A stretch of 64,000 bases of DNA from Paenibacillus sp. DMB5 (GTDB taxonomy: Bacteria > Bacillota > Bacilli > Paenibacillales > Paenibacillaceae): contig NZ_LRAC01000031.1 of NCBI RefSeq assembly GCF_001517085.1, forward strand, positions 32,213 to 96,212, read 5' to 3'. Below the pieces are notes generated by a model that had not been told where the DNA came from, searched no databases, and saw only the letters and a program-made list of their open reading frames with translations. A program made the translations under genes and the position numbers. Below are positions 43,573-52,165 of the stretch, piece by piece. Each line of letters begins with the position of its first letter. The first letter of the stretch is position 1.

Positions 43573-44442
43573 TTATCCCTTGACTGCGCCTGACATAACG
43601 CCGGCGATAATGCGCGAGCTGAATGTAAAATAGATTAAAGTAACAGGCAGCATGGACAGGACCATCCCCGCCATCAGCTGGGGATAGTTGGTACTGTGCT
43701 GAGACTTAAAGTACGACATCCCAAGCGGAACTGTCCGCAGCGACTCATCCTTGAGCAGTACGAGCGCAAAAGAAAATTCGTTCCAGCAGGAGAAAAACTG
43801 CAGAATGGCAACTGTGGTCAGCACCGGTACGGCGATCGGGAAAATAATGCGGAACATCGTTCCGCTGAAGCTGAGACCGTCGATGGCTGCCGCTTCTTCA
43901 ATTTCTCTTGGAATGCCGACCACGTAGCTGCTGACCAGCATGATTGGAAGAGACAGGTTAAAGGCGATATACGGAATGATCAGCGTGTACCACTCGTCTG
44001 CCAGGCCAAAATTTTTAAACAAGAGATAGATCGGAACAAGCAGGGCATGAATCGGCACAAGCATACCGAACAGGTAATAAAATATCAGAGCCTTCTTTCC
44101 CTTGAAGTCCAGCCGGGCCGTGATGTAGCCTGTTACGAACGAAATCGCCGTAATGCCGATAACCGACAGGAGTGTCACCCTCGCGCTGTTCCATGACAGC
44201 TGGAGCATGTTCGTAATTTTGATGGCCTCCAGATAATTTCCGAACTGTGGCGCACTGGGCAGGCTGAGAATGTTATTGGCAAATTCCGCTTGTGTTTTCA
44301 GGGATGAATAACCAATCCAGAGCAGCGGTATAATGCAGCTGGCGGTAAAAAGCAGCATTAATGTGTTCACCAGCAGCTTGGCCGAACCGGGAAACAGCCG
44401 GCGGGAGCTGGTTTGCGATTGTAATTCCAGCTGGAGCTCCAT
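43573..44442 (-). CDS. ABC importer permease, carbohydrate type (MalG-like)
   Basis: 289 residues, six helices, with the cytoplasmic EAA loop EIEEAAAIDGLSFSGTMFRIIFPIAVP. Family CUT1, usually taking up oligosaccharides or glycosides, but the operon here codes for amidohydrolases rather than glycosidases. The ATG overlaps the stop of the other permease by 1 nt (TAATG). No ATPase gene lies nearby, so a shared MsmX-type ATPase is probably used. Confidence 0.88.
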   Translation of the reverse strand: MELQLELQSQTSSRRLFPGSAKLLVNTLMLLFTASCIIPLLWIGYSSLKTQAEFANNILSLPSAPQFGNYLEAIKITNMLQLSWNSARVTLLSVIGITAISFVTGYITARLDFKGKKALIFYYLFGMLVPIHALLVPIYLLFKNFGLADEWYTLIIPYIAFNLSLPIMLVSSYVVGIPREIEEAAAIDGLSFSGTMFRIIFPIAVPVLTTVAILQFFSCWNEFSFALVLLKDESLRTVPLGMSYFKSQHSTNYPQLMAGMVLSMLPVTLIYFTFSSRIIAGVMSGAVKG

Positions 44443-45341
44443 TAATACGCACCTCCCTTTTGATTCTCCCGGCGCTGAAGCGCAAGTGTCGAGAGCAGGA
44501 TTATGAGCATGGTCAATGCAATAATGGCAATAGCCAGCGCTGAACCATATCCGTAACGGAAGCGCAGAAACGATGTCTGGTACGCATAAAGCGCCATTAC
44601 TGAGGATGAGTTGCCCGGCCCCCCTCCGGTCAGTGCGTAGATATGCTCAAAGCCGCGCATATTATTGGCGATGCAGAGCAGAGAGGCAACAACAAGGGTC
44701 GGCTTGGCCAGTGGAATGATGACATACCAGGCCTTACGGGCACCCGTAGCCCCGTCCAGCTCGGCAACCTCCAGAACTTCCTTGTTAATCGATGACAGCC
44801 CCGCCAGCATCAACAGTGTAAAGAAGCCGATATTTTGCCAGGAGAGAGGAATGGAAACCAGGAGAACGATCGGGCCTGTCAGATCGAGCCAGGATTGCAC
44901 CAGGTCGCCAAGACCGAGCTTGGTCAGTCCGGCGTTCAGCAGTCCGTAGTTATAGTTGTAGATGAGCATCCAGAGGAATGCGATGATTACAGGAGCCAGC
45001 GTGGATGGAAAATAACTCATTGTCCGGTGCAGTCCCTTCAGCTTGACCATTTTGGACATCAGCAGCAGAGCAAAAATAAAGGCGAGCCCTACTTGTCCAA
45101 TCAGGCCGTATACCGTCATAAGCACATTGTTCAGAAAGGATTGCCAAAACACCTCATCCCGAAGAAGCTCCATGTAGTTCCCTATGCCGATATACGTCTT
45201 TTTTGGGCCCCCAGTCCATGAGTAGAAGCTGTAACGGAAAGCCGAAAATATGGGAACCAGCACAACAAAGGAATATATTATAAGTCCCGGAAGCAGATAT
45301 GCCAGAAGCACCCAGCCCTTCGGGCGCAGCGCCTTACCCAT
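44442..45341 (-). CDS. ABC importer permease, carbohydrate type (MalF/UgpA-like)
   Basis: 299 residues, six helices. EAA loop VLEVAELDGATGARKAWYVIIPLAKP and the family start LAYLLPGLIIYSFVVLVPIF are clear. It pairs with the MalG-like permease. 74 nt separate it from the binding-protein gene upstream. Confidence 0.88.
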   Translation of the reverse strand: MGKALRPKGWVLLAYLLPGLIIYSFVVLVPIFSAFRYSFYSWTGGPKKTYIGIGNYMELLRDEVFWQSFLNNVLMTVYGLIGQVGLAFIFALLLMSKMVKLKGLHRTMSYFPSTLAPVIIAFLWMLIYNYNYGLLNAGLTKLGLGDLVQSWLDLTGPIVLLVSIPLSWQNIGFFTLLMLAGLSSINKEVLEVAELDGATGARKAWYVIIPLAKPTLVVASLLCIANNMRGFEHIYALTGGGPGNSSSVMALYAYQTSFLRFRYGYGSALAIAIIALTMLIILLSTLALQRRENQKGGAY

Positions 45342-45415
45342 GACCTCACCCCTCTAAAAATAATCTCCGGAATCGGCTTTATCCCGGTCTAACCCAAAAT
45401 GCATTTTGGTTCAGG

Positions 45416-46759
45416 TTAAGGATTGGCCAAAAAGGTCTCATAGGCTTTCTGGGTTTCCTCAGCTAGCTTTTCCGGTGTACTGGACCCTGCCATAACACCT
45501 TGAATTCCGGTATTGATGACTTCAACAATCGAGGCGTCGAACCAAAGATCGAAGATTTTGGTTGCGTCGGCTGCTGCGCTGGCCTCATAAGCCGCGAGCG
45601 CTACCGGATGCAGCTTGGCCGTATCAAAATCTCCGGGATCAAAAGCCGGGAAGCCCCCGACTTCCGCCATCAGCTTGGCGCTGCCGGAACCGGTCATGTA
45701 GTCAAGCATGGTCATAATGGCATCAAGCTTCTCACCCGCTTGTACGCCCGCATTGACACTGTAATAGACGCCGGCTCCTCCAGATGAACTCAGCGGATTG
45801 CCCAGTCCCCCGTCAACACCGGGGAATACAGCTACCCGCGTAGCGGCAGTTATTTCTGCCGGTGCATTATTTACAACGTTCATTGCTGACCAGATGCCGC
45901 TGACGAATGCTGCGGAGCGGCCTTCGAAGTAATAGTTGACCATAGTATCGGAATCAACAGAATTCAGATCCTTGTTCAGGTAACCGGCTTTGGCCAGATC
46001 ACTCATCATACTGATCGCCTGAACGAAGCCCTTGTCTGTAAATTTTGCTCCGCCTCCTGTCAGTATGGATTCAGTCCATTCCGGACCGCTTATCCGGTCG
46101 GTCAAGGCGCTGATCCAGCTGGACATCGCATAGCCCTTGGACTTGTCCCCGTATGAGAACAGATTAATGCCTTTCTCCGCCAGCTTTTCGCCCGCGTCCA
46201 TCAGCTCCTGCCAGGTCGCCGGGAACTGGTCGTACCCGATCTCAGCGAACATATCTGCGTTGTAATAGATCAGATGGGTTGGCCCGGCCGCAATTGGAAT
46301 GCCATACACCTGGCCTTCGCGCGTTCCGGCATCGAGGGTGCCTGTCCGGTAACCGTCGCGCCACTCGGCACGCTTGTCCAGCTCGGCATTCAGGGGGAGT
46401 ACGATTTCGTTATCTACGAAATTGGTCATCCATGAGCCGGGGACGATGAATACATCGGGCATATCATCTGCTGCAGCCAGCGCCTGAGCCTTGATGGAGT
46501 AATCCTCGTTCTGAAGCTGCTCTTCTACGACCTCGACATTCGGATAATCTGCACGGAACCGCTTGAGCCCATCAAGCACTGCAGTATCCTCCGGGCTTTT
46601 GCCGATATTGGAGTCCTGGTATCTGTGCATAAGCGTGATCGTGATGGTACTGCTGCTTCCGTTATCAGCCGCTGCTCCTTCATTGGCTTCGCTTCCGCAA
46701 GCGCTCAGTACAGTCGCTGCGGCTGTCATCATACCCAGCATGAATGCCCGTTTTTTCAA
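45416..46759 (-). CDS. Lipoprotein solute-binding protein of the carbohydrate-type ABC importer
   Basis: 447 residues. Lipobox TVLSAC near residue 20, then SBP_bac_1-type features (DGLKRFRADYPNVEVVEEQL, MPDVFIVPGSWMTNFVDNE, GRSAAFVSGIWSAMN). The start is TTG 46759, giving MKKRAF; AAAGGAG lies 9 nt upstream. A longer ATG frame would place eight acidic residues before the signal. An ATTGGATACAAT palindrome lies about 40 bp upstream and is probably the GntR operator. Confidence 0.85.
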   Translation of the reverse strand: MKKRAFMLGMMTAAATVLSACGSEANEGAAADNGSSSTITITLMHRYQDSNIGKSPEDTAVLDGLKRFRADYPNVEVVEEQLQNEDYSIKAQALAAADDMPDVFIVPGSWMTNFVDNEIVLPLNAELDKRAEWRDGYRTGTLDAGTREGQVYGIPIAAGPTHLIYYNADMFAEIGYDQFPATWQELMDAGEKLAEKGINLFSYGDKSKGYAMSSWISALTDRISGPEWTESILTGGGAKFTDKGFVQAISMMSDLAKAGYLNKDLNSVDSDTMVNYYFEGRSAAFVSGIWSAMNVVNNAPAEITAATRVAVFPGVDGGLGNPLSSSGGAGVYYSVNAGVQAGEKLDAIMTMLDYMTGSGSAKLMAEVGGFPAFDPGDFDTAKLHPVALAAYEASAAADATKIFDLWFDASIVEVINTGIQGVMAGSSTPEKLAEETQKAYETFLANP

Positions 46760-46806
46760 ATCTCCCCACTCCTTTGTATGCATTCTCTAATTGTTTGGCA
46801 TCCGAA

Positions 46807-46818
46807 ATTGGATACAAT
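46807..46818. promoter_or_regulatory. Palindromic operator before the importer operon (GntR/FCD)
   Basis: ATTGGATACAAT. The same ATTGnATACAAT sequence recurs at 47555-47566 before the regulator's own start codon. Confidence 0.55.
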
Positions 46819-46834
46819 CTGGTCCAAAAAAAAA

Positions 46835-47521
46835 TCACTTATGAAAAATTTCTTTGAAATTCAGAACATTGGTCGTCGTTTCGGTAAAATTCAGCGAACG
46901 CTCAATCTGCCAAAGATGCTCTTCCATAATATGAGCCGCCTGCTCTCCGTCCTGACGCAGAATGGCCGCCATTAGCTCCTCATGATCATGGCAGAAGCTC
47001 TGGTTCGTTCCGTAGAGGGAAATAATAACCGAGGTAAGCGAGATCAGCTCCTCTAAAAAATGATAGTAATAATAGTTATCCGCCAGCTCAGCCAGCTTTA
47101 GATGTATATCTACTGTGACATCCAGCGCCCCGACAATATCACCTTCATGACTAGCCTCATGCTCCTCCCGGATAAGAATCTCCAGCGGGGCAAGCTGCTC
47201 CGGCTTCACAATCGCACACAGCTTCCGCACCATTGACGTTTCGATGACCCGCCGCATTTCAAAGACCTCTCTTGCCTCATCAACACTGGGACATGAGACA
47301 AAGGCCCCCCGGTATGGAATGACTGTAACCAGCTTCTCCATCGCCAGTCTTCTTAGAACATTCCTTATGGGCGTACGGCTGACCTGAAAGGCTTCAGCCA
47401 GCGCATCCTCAACGAGCTGTGTATTCGGCAGCAGCTTGTGTTGCGTGATTGCCAGTTTAATGTCCCTGTAGATCTCCATCTCCTTTCTTTTAGTCATATC
47501 CTCCATCACTCCGTCTCTCAT
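46835..47521 (-). CDS. GntR family transcriptional regulator, FCD subfamily
   Basis: 228 residues. N-terminal winged helix (IYRDIKLAITQHKLLPNTQLVEDALAEAFQVSRTPIRNVLRRL) and a C-terminal all-helical FCD effector domain with metal-ligand positions (DVTVDIHLKLAEL, HDHEELMAAI, MEEHLWQIE). FCD regulators respond to organic acids or amides. It lies directly before the importer operon on the same strand. Several in-frame ATGs near the start leave the true one open. Confidence 0.85.
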   Translation of the reverse strand: MRDGVMEDMTKRKEMEIYRDIKLAITQHKLLPNTQLVEDALAEAFQVSRTPIRNVLRRLAMEKLVTVIPYRGAFVSCPSVDEAREVFEMRRVIETSMVRKLCAIVKPEQLAPLEILIREEHEASHEGDIVGALDVTVDIHLKLAELADNYYYYHFLEELISLTSVIISLYGTNQSFCHDHEELMAAILRQDGEQAAHIMEEHLWQIERSLNFTETTTNVLNFKEIFHK

Positions 47522-47554
47522 TAGAGATACTAGCTAATCAAGAATGGATTCTTA

Positions 47555-47566
47555 ATTGAATACAAT
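47555..47566. promoter_or_regulatory. Palindromic operator before the GntR gene
   Basis: ATTGAATACAAT, matching 46807-46818 except at the central base. Suggests autoregulation. Confidence 0.5.
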
Positions 47567-47960
47567 GATAGTTTTAATGTATATTAACGTCAATATATCT
47601 AACTCATTTTCGGAAAAATGCACAATAAAACCTCTCTTTTAACTCGAAAATCAAAAAAAGGCGTGTATAAACGTATAATAACTAACATCGAAGCCAGATA
47701 ACGCCGTTAAAAAAATGATAACATCACATAAATATGACATCAAATAAAATTAAGAGCCGTGCATTCCATCAAAAAGGACCTTGTCCGAATTTACTGTATA
47801 GCGGAATCTCTGATCTATAATCTGCAAGACGGAAACTTTTCCACAAGTAACCTTCTTGCGGGTTATTTGTGCTGGAATTACTGACCATTGATTTTGAAAT
47901 TGATCAATGTCAAAATAGGATTAATCATATAAAATAAGTTACGAATTTGTAACTTTCAAC

Positions 47961-47981
47961 GGACCTATAAGGTCCTTTTTT
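47961..47981 (+). terminator. Leader hairpin with T-run before sacX
   Basis: GGACCT-ATA-AGGTCC followed by seven T, ending 43 nt before the sacX start codon. A leader terminator is likely, but no SacY-type antiterminator sequence was found overlapping it. Confidence 0.6.
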
Positions 47982-48024
47982 ATTTACAAAAAACTGTTGC
48001 TCAGCATGTGTAGGGAGGATTGAA

Positions 48025-49559
48025 ATGGAGAAAAAGAATCCCCCGCCTGACCAGAACGGAGAAAGTTTCAAGGAGAACCGCGGTTCTCCGCGGGAACTGG
48101 CCGAGCGTCTAATCGAGTTGTCGGGTGGACCGGATAATGTGGCGGAAGCCTCTCACTGCACGACTCGTATTCGGCTTAAGCTGAAAAACAGTACAATGGC
48201 CGACGAGGCGGCCTTACCGGCATGCAGGAGGTTCAGAGTGTATTTGTCCGAACCGGGTACCTGCAAATTATACTGGGACCGGCCATTGTCATCAAGATAC
48301 ACCGTCAGATTGCCCGTATTCTTGAGGAACATATGGTATCTCCCAAACGGGAAGAAGAACAGCCTGGCGGTTTGCTGGAACAAATAGAGCAGGAAGCCTT
48401 TAATGTACCGGCCTCTGCACCAGCCCCTTCCTTGCCGGACTGGAAAGAGCGTGTGCGGATAACCTGGAGCAACAAAGGCCTGATCCGCCGGATTACGGAT
48501 GCAGTATTCCTCTTTTCCGATATTGTTGTACCGATGATTCCACTCTTTGTAGCGGTTGGCCTGCTGCTGGGCTTGCTCGGAATCGTACAAGCCTTCGGGT
48601 GGGTACCACAGGACAGCATCTACGTTCAAACCCTGTCACTGTTAACGGGTTCCGCTTTTCAGGGTATGAGCGTAATGTTCGGTTACCAGGCAGCCAAGAG
48701 GCTGGGAGGCATTCCGCCGCTTGGCGCTGCAGTCGGCCTTCTGATGACCAGGCCCGAACTGGGCTGGTCATTAGAATCTTCCGGTGCGCAAACAGGCCGG
48801 ATGGATATTATTAGCGCCCCTCAGTTCGGATATCAGGGTACCGTGATTCCGATTATTCTTGCTGTATTATTGATGACTCTTGTAGAAAAAGGCCTTCGCC
48901 GGATTATCCCTTCATCTGCCGCCATTATAGCGATCCCCTTCCTAAGCTTCATCATTGGCGGCAGCCTTGGCGTCCTGGTCATTGGTCCTCTCGCCACGGA
49001 ACTGGGCGGAGTTCTCAGCAGTTCGCTGGAGCATGTATTTAAGCATGGGAGTACCATATTCGGGCTCCTGCTTGGCGGAGTTTACAGCACTATTGTAATG
49101 TCCGGGCTGCATCAGGGCATACAAGCTATTGAAGTCGGACTGATCTCTAATCCCGGAATCGGGGTTAATTTTCTGCTGCCTATCTGGTCCATGGCGAATA
49201 TTGCCCAGGGTGGTGCCGGACTTGCAGTTTATGTTCTGACAAAGGATGACGCTTTGAAAAAAATAGCGCTCCCCGCCTCATTTACCGCCTTCCTGGGCGT
49301 TACTGAACCGATTGCCTTCGGCGTAAACCTGAAGCTTGGCCGTCCTTTCTTGGGCGCTGCCGCAGGCGGAGCCGCAGGGGGCGCTTATGTAGCTTTTCAT
49401 CAAGTGGTAGCTAATTCATTCGGGTTGACCGGTATTCCGATGATTGCATTTATCGTTCTGCCGGGATATATAAATCTAATTCATTATCTGATCGGGTTTC
49501 TGCTGGCGGCGGGAACAGCCTTTGCGGTTACTTGGATTCTTGGGGTGGAGAAATCATGA
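48025..49559 (+). pseudogene. sacX: Sucrose-type PTS EIIBC (SacX-like), disrupted by a one-base frameshift
   Basis: The first frame has an EIIB domain with the phosphorylated cysteine in ASHCTTRIRLKLKN, then goes off at DEAALPACRRF. The second frame (first ATG 48222) begins MQEVQSVFVRTGYLQIILGP, the end of EIIB, and continues through a full EIIC membrane domain to EKS. One added A near 48215 would read DEAALTGMQEV and restore a ~511-residue protein. SacX-type EIIBCs both import sucrose and, by phosphorylation, silence SacY; the next gene overlaps by 4 nt (ATGA) and is SacY-like. If the lesion is real, SacY would be unrestrained. A separate start at 48222 could still make EIIC alone. Confidence 0.75.
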
Positions 49560-50407
49560 AAATCAAAAAAATCCTTAATAATAACGCGGTTGTGGTAGAT
49601 GATTTGGGAGAAGAAAAGATTGTCATGGGTTCAGGTATTGCTTTTCAAAAAGGAAAAAACGATATTGTTGACAGGGCCCGTATTGAGAAGATTTTTATTA
49701 TGGATGATCCGGATCAGTACAGCCACCTTCAGGAAATGCTGCGGACATTGCCTGAGGAAGAAATTGCGGTGTCTGAGCAAATTATTTCGTTTGCTGAGCG
49801 TGAGCTGGATGTAACGTTTAATAAGCATGTCCACATCGCGCTGACGGATCACCTGTCATTCGCCCTGGAGCGGATCGGGAAAGGAATCTCAATCCAGAAC
49901 ACACTGCTGGATGAAATACGGATTCTGTATCCGAGAGAGTTCCAAATCGGGCAGCATGCGAAAAGAATTATCTACGAAAAACTGCAGGTAGAAATCCCTC
50001 CAGACGAAGTCGGTTATATTGCTATGCACATCCACACTGCCTGGAAAAATGCCGGTGCTCACGGAACAAAAGAGGATAAAACTGCACTTATCCGTGATAT
50101 TGCTGATGGAATAGGACAAGCTGCCGGCGCTCCGCTCGACCGGGGCTCCGCAAGCTATGAACGTCTGGTCACCCAGCTCGGGAATATCCTGCAAACGGAT
50201 GAGACAGGCAAGCTTCGAAACGAACTGAACCCGGAAATTGTGTCCATCGCTAAAGAGCGTTACATGCAAGCTTTCTCTCAGGCAATCCGGATCAGCGATG
50301 AGGCAGCAGAGGACTACGGGTATAATTTTACCGACAGCCAGATCGTGTTTATCGCTATGGAAATTAACCGGATAAAGACTAGATTTAATGATTCTCTTAC
50401 GCTCTAG
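49556..50407 (+). CDS. sacY: BglG/SacY-family transcription antiterminator
   Basis: 283 residues. N-terminal RNA-binding CAT domain (KIKKILNNNAVVVDD... about 1-55), PRD1 (about 65-170) with histidines in HIALTDHLSFAL and GYIAMHIHTA, and PRD2 (about 172-280). In PRD2 the usual first histidine is Gln (RLVTQLGNIL) and the second is Glu (FIAMEINRI), so only PRD1 can be phosphorylated. It binds the RAT sequence at 50487-50516 and stops termination ahead of sacB. GGTGGAG precedes the ATG, which overlaps the EIIC stop. Confidence 0.88.
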   Translation: MKIKKILNNNAVVVDDLGEEKIVMGSGIAFQKGKNDIVDRARIEKIFIMDDPDQYSHLQEMLRTLPEEEIAVSEQIISFAERELDVTFNKHVHIALTDHLSFALERIGKGISIQNTLLDEIRILYPREFQIGQHAKRIIYEKLQVEIPPDEVGYIAMHIHTAWKNAGAHGTKEDKTALIRDIADGIGQAAGAPLDRGSASYERLVTQLGNILQTDETGKLRNELNPEIVSIAKERYMQAFSQAIRISDEAAEDYGYNFTDSQIVFIAMEINRIKTRFNDSLTL

Positions 50408-50486
50408 TGTAACAAAAAAGGACTTTAGACCTATAGAATTCCTTCGTAAAAACGTTATAGAATAGCCGTGACAAAAAAATATGTCG

Positions 50487-50579
50487 GGATTGTTACTGTT
50501 AAGCAGGCAAGACCTAAAAATCCGTAAGGGATCGTTTACTATCACTGTAAACCCCTTTAGGAATTTTTAGGTCTTTTTT
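50487..50579 (+). promoter_or_regulatory. SacY-type RAT antiterminator and overlapping terminator in the sacB leader
   Basis: The RAT element (GGATTGTTACTG...GCAGGCAAGACC, 50487-50513) closely matches the Bacillus subtilis sacB leader. Its 3' end is shared with a long terminator hairpin (arms from GACCTAAAAATCC, 50511, to GGAATTTTTAGGTC, ending 50573) followed by TTTTTT. Bound SacY would favour RAT and let transcription reach sacB. Confidence 0.92.
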
Positions 50580-50627
50580 ATGTTTACCAGGATCCTAAAA
50601 AAAACGAAGCGGAAAAGGAGACAGGAT

Positions 50628-52079
50628 ATGAATATCAAAACGTTTGTGAGACAGACAACAGCAGCAACTTTTGCAACAGTTTTACTGGTAGGCGGCGGCG
50701 CTTCCGCTTTTGCAAAACAAAGCTCGGACTACAAGGAAAGTTACGGCTTCTCCCACATTACACGCGCAGACATGCTGAAATTACCTGAGCAACAGACCAG
50801 CGAACAATTTAAAGTCCCGCAATTCGATGCTTCAACAATCAAGAACATTCCTGCAGCAGTAAAGTACGATGAATATGGCAACAAGATTAATATGGACGTA
50901 TGGGACACCTGGCCGCTGCAAAATGCAGATGGAACCGTAGCAAATTATAAAGGATATAACATTGTGTTTGGTTTGGCGGGCGACCCGAAGAGAGGCTCCG
51001 ACACTTTCATTTACTTGTTCTACAAAAAAGCTGGCGATAACTCTATCGAGAGCTGGAAGAATGCCGGCAGAGTATTTAAGGATACTGACAAATTAGGTCC
51101 AAACGATCCCATCCTGAACAACCAATCGGAAGAATGGTCGGGTTCGGCAACATTAACCTCTGACGGGGAAGTTCGATTGTTCTATACCAACCGTCACCCT
51201 TGGGCGCCTGAGCAGGGATTCTTCGGCAAACAAACTTTAACAACAGCTCAAATTAATGTATCTCAGCCGGAAGACGGCCTACTGAAAATTGACGGTGTGG
51301 AAGATCTCAAATCCATCTTTGACGGCGACGGTAAAAACTATCAGACGGTTGATCAGGCATTCGGTGCCGGGGACTATTCCGATAACCACACGCTGAGAGA
51401 CCCCCACTATGTGGAGGATAACGGCCGCAAGTACCTTATATTTGAGGCAAACACCGGAACAGAAACAGGCTACCAGGGTGAAGATTCCTTCTTCAATAAA
51501 GCATTCTATGGCGGAAGCAATGTCTTCTTCGAAGCCGAGAAACAGAAATTGCTGCAGAGCCCTGACAAGAAGTTCATGTCCATCGCTAACGGTGCACTGG
51601 GTATCATCGAGATTAATGATGACTTTACTCTGAAGCAAGTAATGAAGCCGCTGATCGCGTCCAATCTGGTCACGGATGAAATTGAGCGGGCTAACGTATT
51701 TGAAAAAGACGGCAAGTGGTACTTGTTCACAAGCACAAGAGGTGCCAAGATGTTCATTGAAGGAATCGATAAAGAAGACATATACATGCTTGGTTATGTA
51801 GCTGATTCTTTAACCGGACCCTATAAGCCTTTGAACAAAACAGGCCTTGTACTGCATCAGGATCTTAACCCTTATGACGTCACCTGGACCTATGCTCACT
51901 TTGCCACTCCGCAGGTGGAAGGCGATAATGTCGTCATTACCAGCTACATGACAAACAGAGGCTATTTCGCAGATCACCAATCTACTTTTGCACCGAGCTT
52001 CCTGTTGAACATTAAAGGATCCAAAACTTCGGTGGTCAAAGACAGCATCCTTGAACAAGGACAAATTACGATCGAGTAG
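50628..52079 (+). CDS. sacB: Levansucrase
   Basis: 483 residues, GH68. Signal peptide (IKTFVRQTTAATFATVLLVG...SAFA) and the five-bladed propeller with nucleophile Asp in MDVWDTWPLQ, the RDP motif in TLRDPHYVED and the acid/base Glu in TDEIERANVFEKDGKWYLF. It splits sucrose and builds levan outside the cell. AAAAGGAG lies 8 nt before ATG 50628; the frame's earlier ATG (50580) lies in the terminator. Controlled by the RAT just upstream. levB follows. Confidence 0.96.
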   Translation: MNIKTFVRQTTAATFATVLLVGGGASAFAKQSSDYKESYGFSHITRADMLKLPEQQTSEQFKVPQFDASTIKNIPAAVKYDEYGNKINMDVWDTWPLQNADGTVANYKGYNIVFGLAGDPKRGSDTFIYLFYKKAGDNSIESWKNAGRVFKDTDKLGPNDPILNNQSEEWSGSATLTSDGEVRLFYTNRHPWAPEQGFFGKQTLTTAQINVSQPEDGLLKIDGVEDLKSIFDGDGKNYQTVDQAFGAGDYSDNHTLRDPHYVEDNGRKYLIFEANTGTETGYQGEDSFFNKAFYGGSNVFFEAEKQKLLQSPDKKFMSIANGALGIIEINDDFTLKQVMKPLIASNLVTDEIERANVFEKDGKWYLFTSTRGAKMFIEGIDKEDIYMLGYVADSLTGPYKPLNKTGLVLHQDLNPYDVTWTYAHFATPQVEGDNVVITSYMTNRGYFADHQSTFAPSFLLNIKGSKTSVVKDSILEQGQITIE

Positions 52080-52103
52080 GTTAAACATTTTTGAATAATT
52101 ATA

Positions 52104-52146
52104 AAAGAGAAAATGCCGACTAACCATTGGCATTTTCTCTTTTTTT
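52104..52146 (+). terminator. Intrinsic terminator between sacB and levB
   Basis: AAAGAGAAAATGCC / GGCATTTTCTCTTT with an 11-nt loop and a run of T. It should reduce levB expression relative to sacB. Confidence 0.9.
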
Positions 52147-52165
52147 AATAGACAGCGGGGTATTT

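Larger units (their letters stand above)
47522..48024. other. AT-rich intergenic region between gntR and sacX
   Basis: About 500 bp, no gene seen. It holds the regulator-side palindrome ATTGAATACAAT (47555-47566), an ATTGATtttgaaATTGATCAAT repeat near 47890, and a short terminator-like hairpin at 47961-47981 before the sacX start. Confidence 0.6.

Noticed and set aside
47880..47981. A SacY-type RAT element before sacX
   Set aside because: The hairpin and T-run are there, but the GGATTGTTACTG...GGCAAGACC pattern is not.
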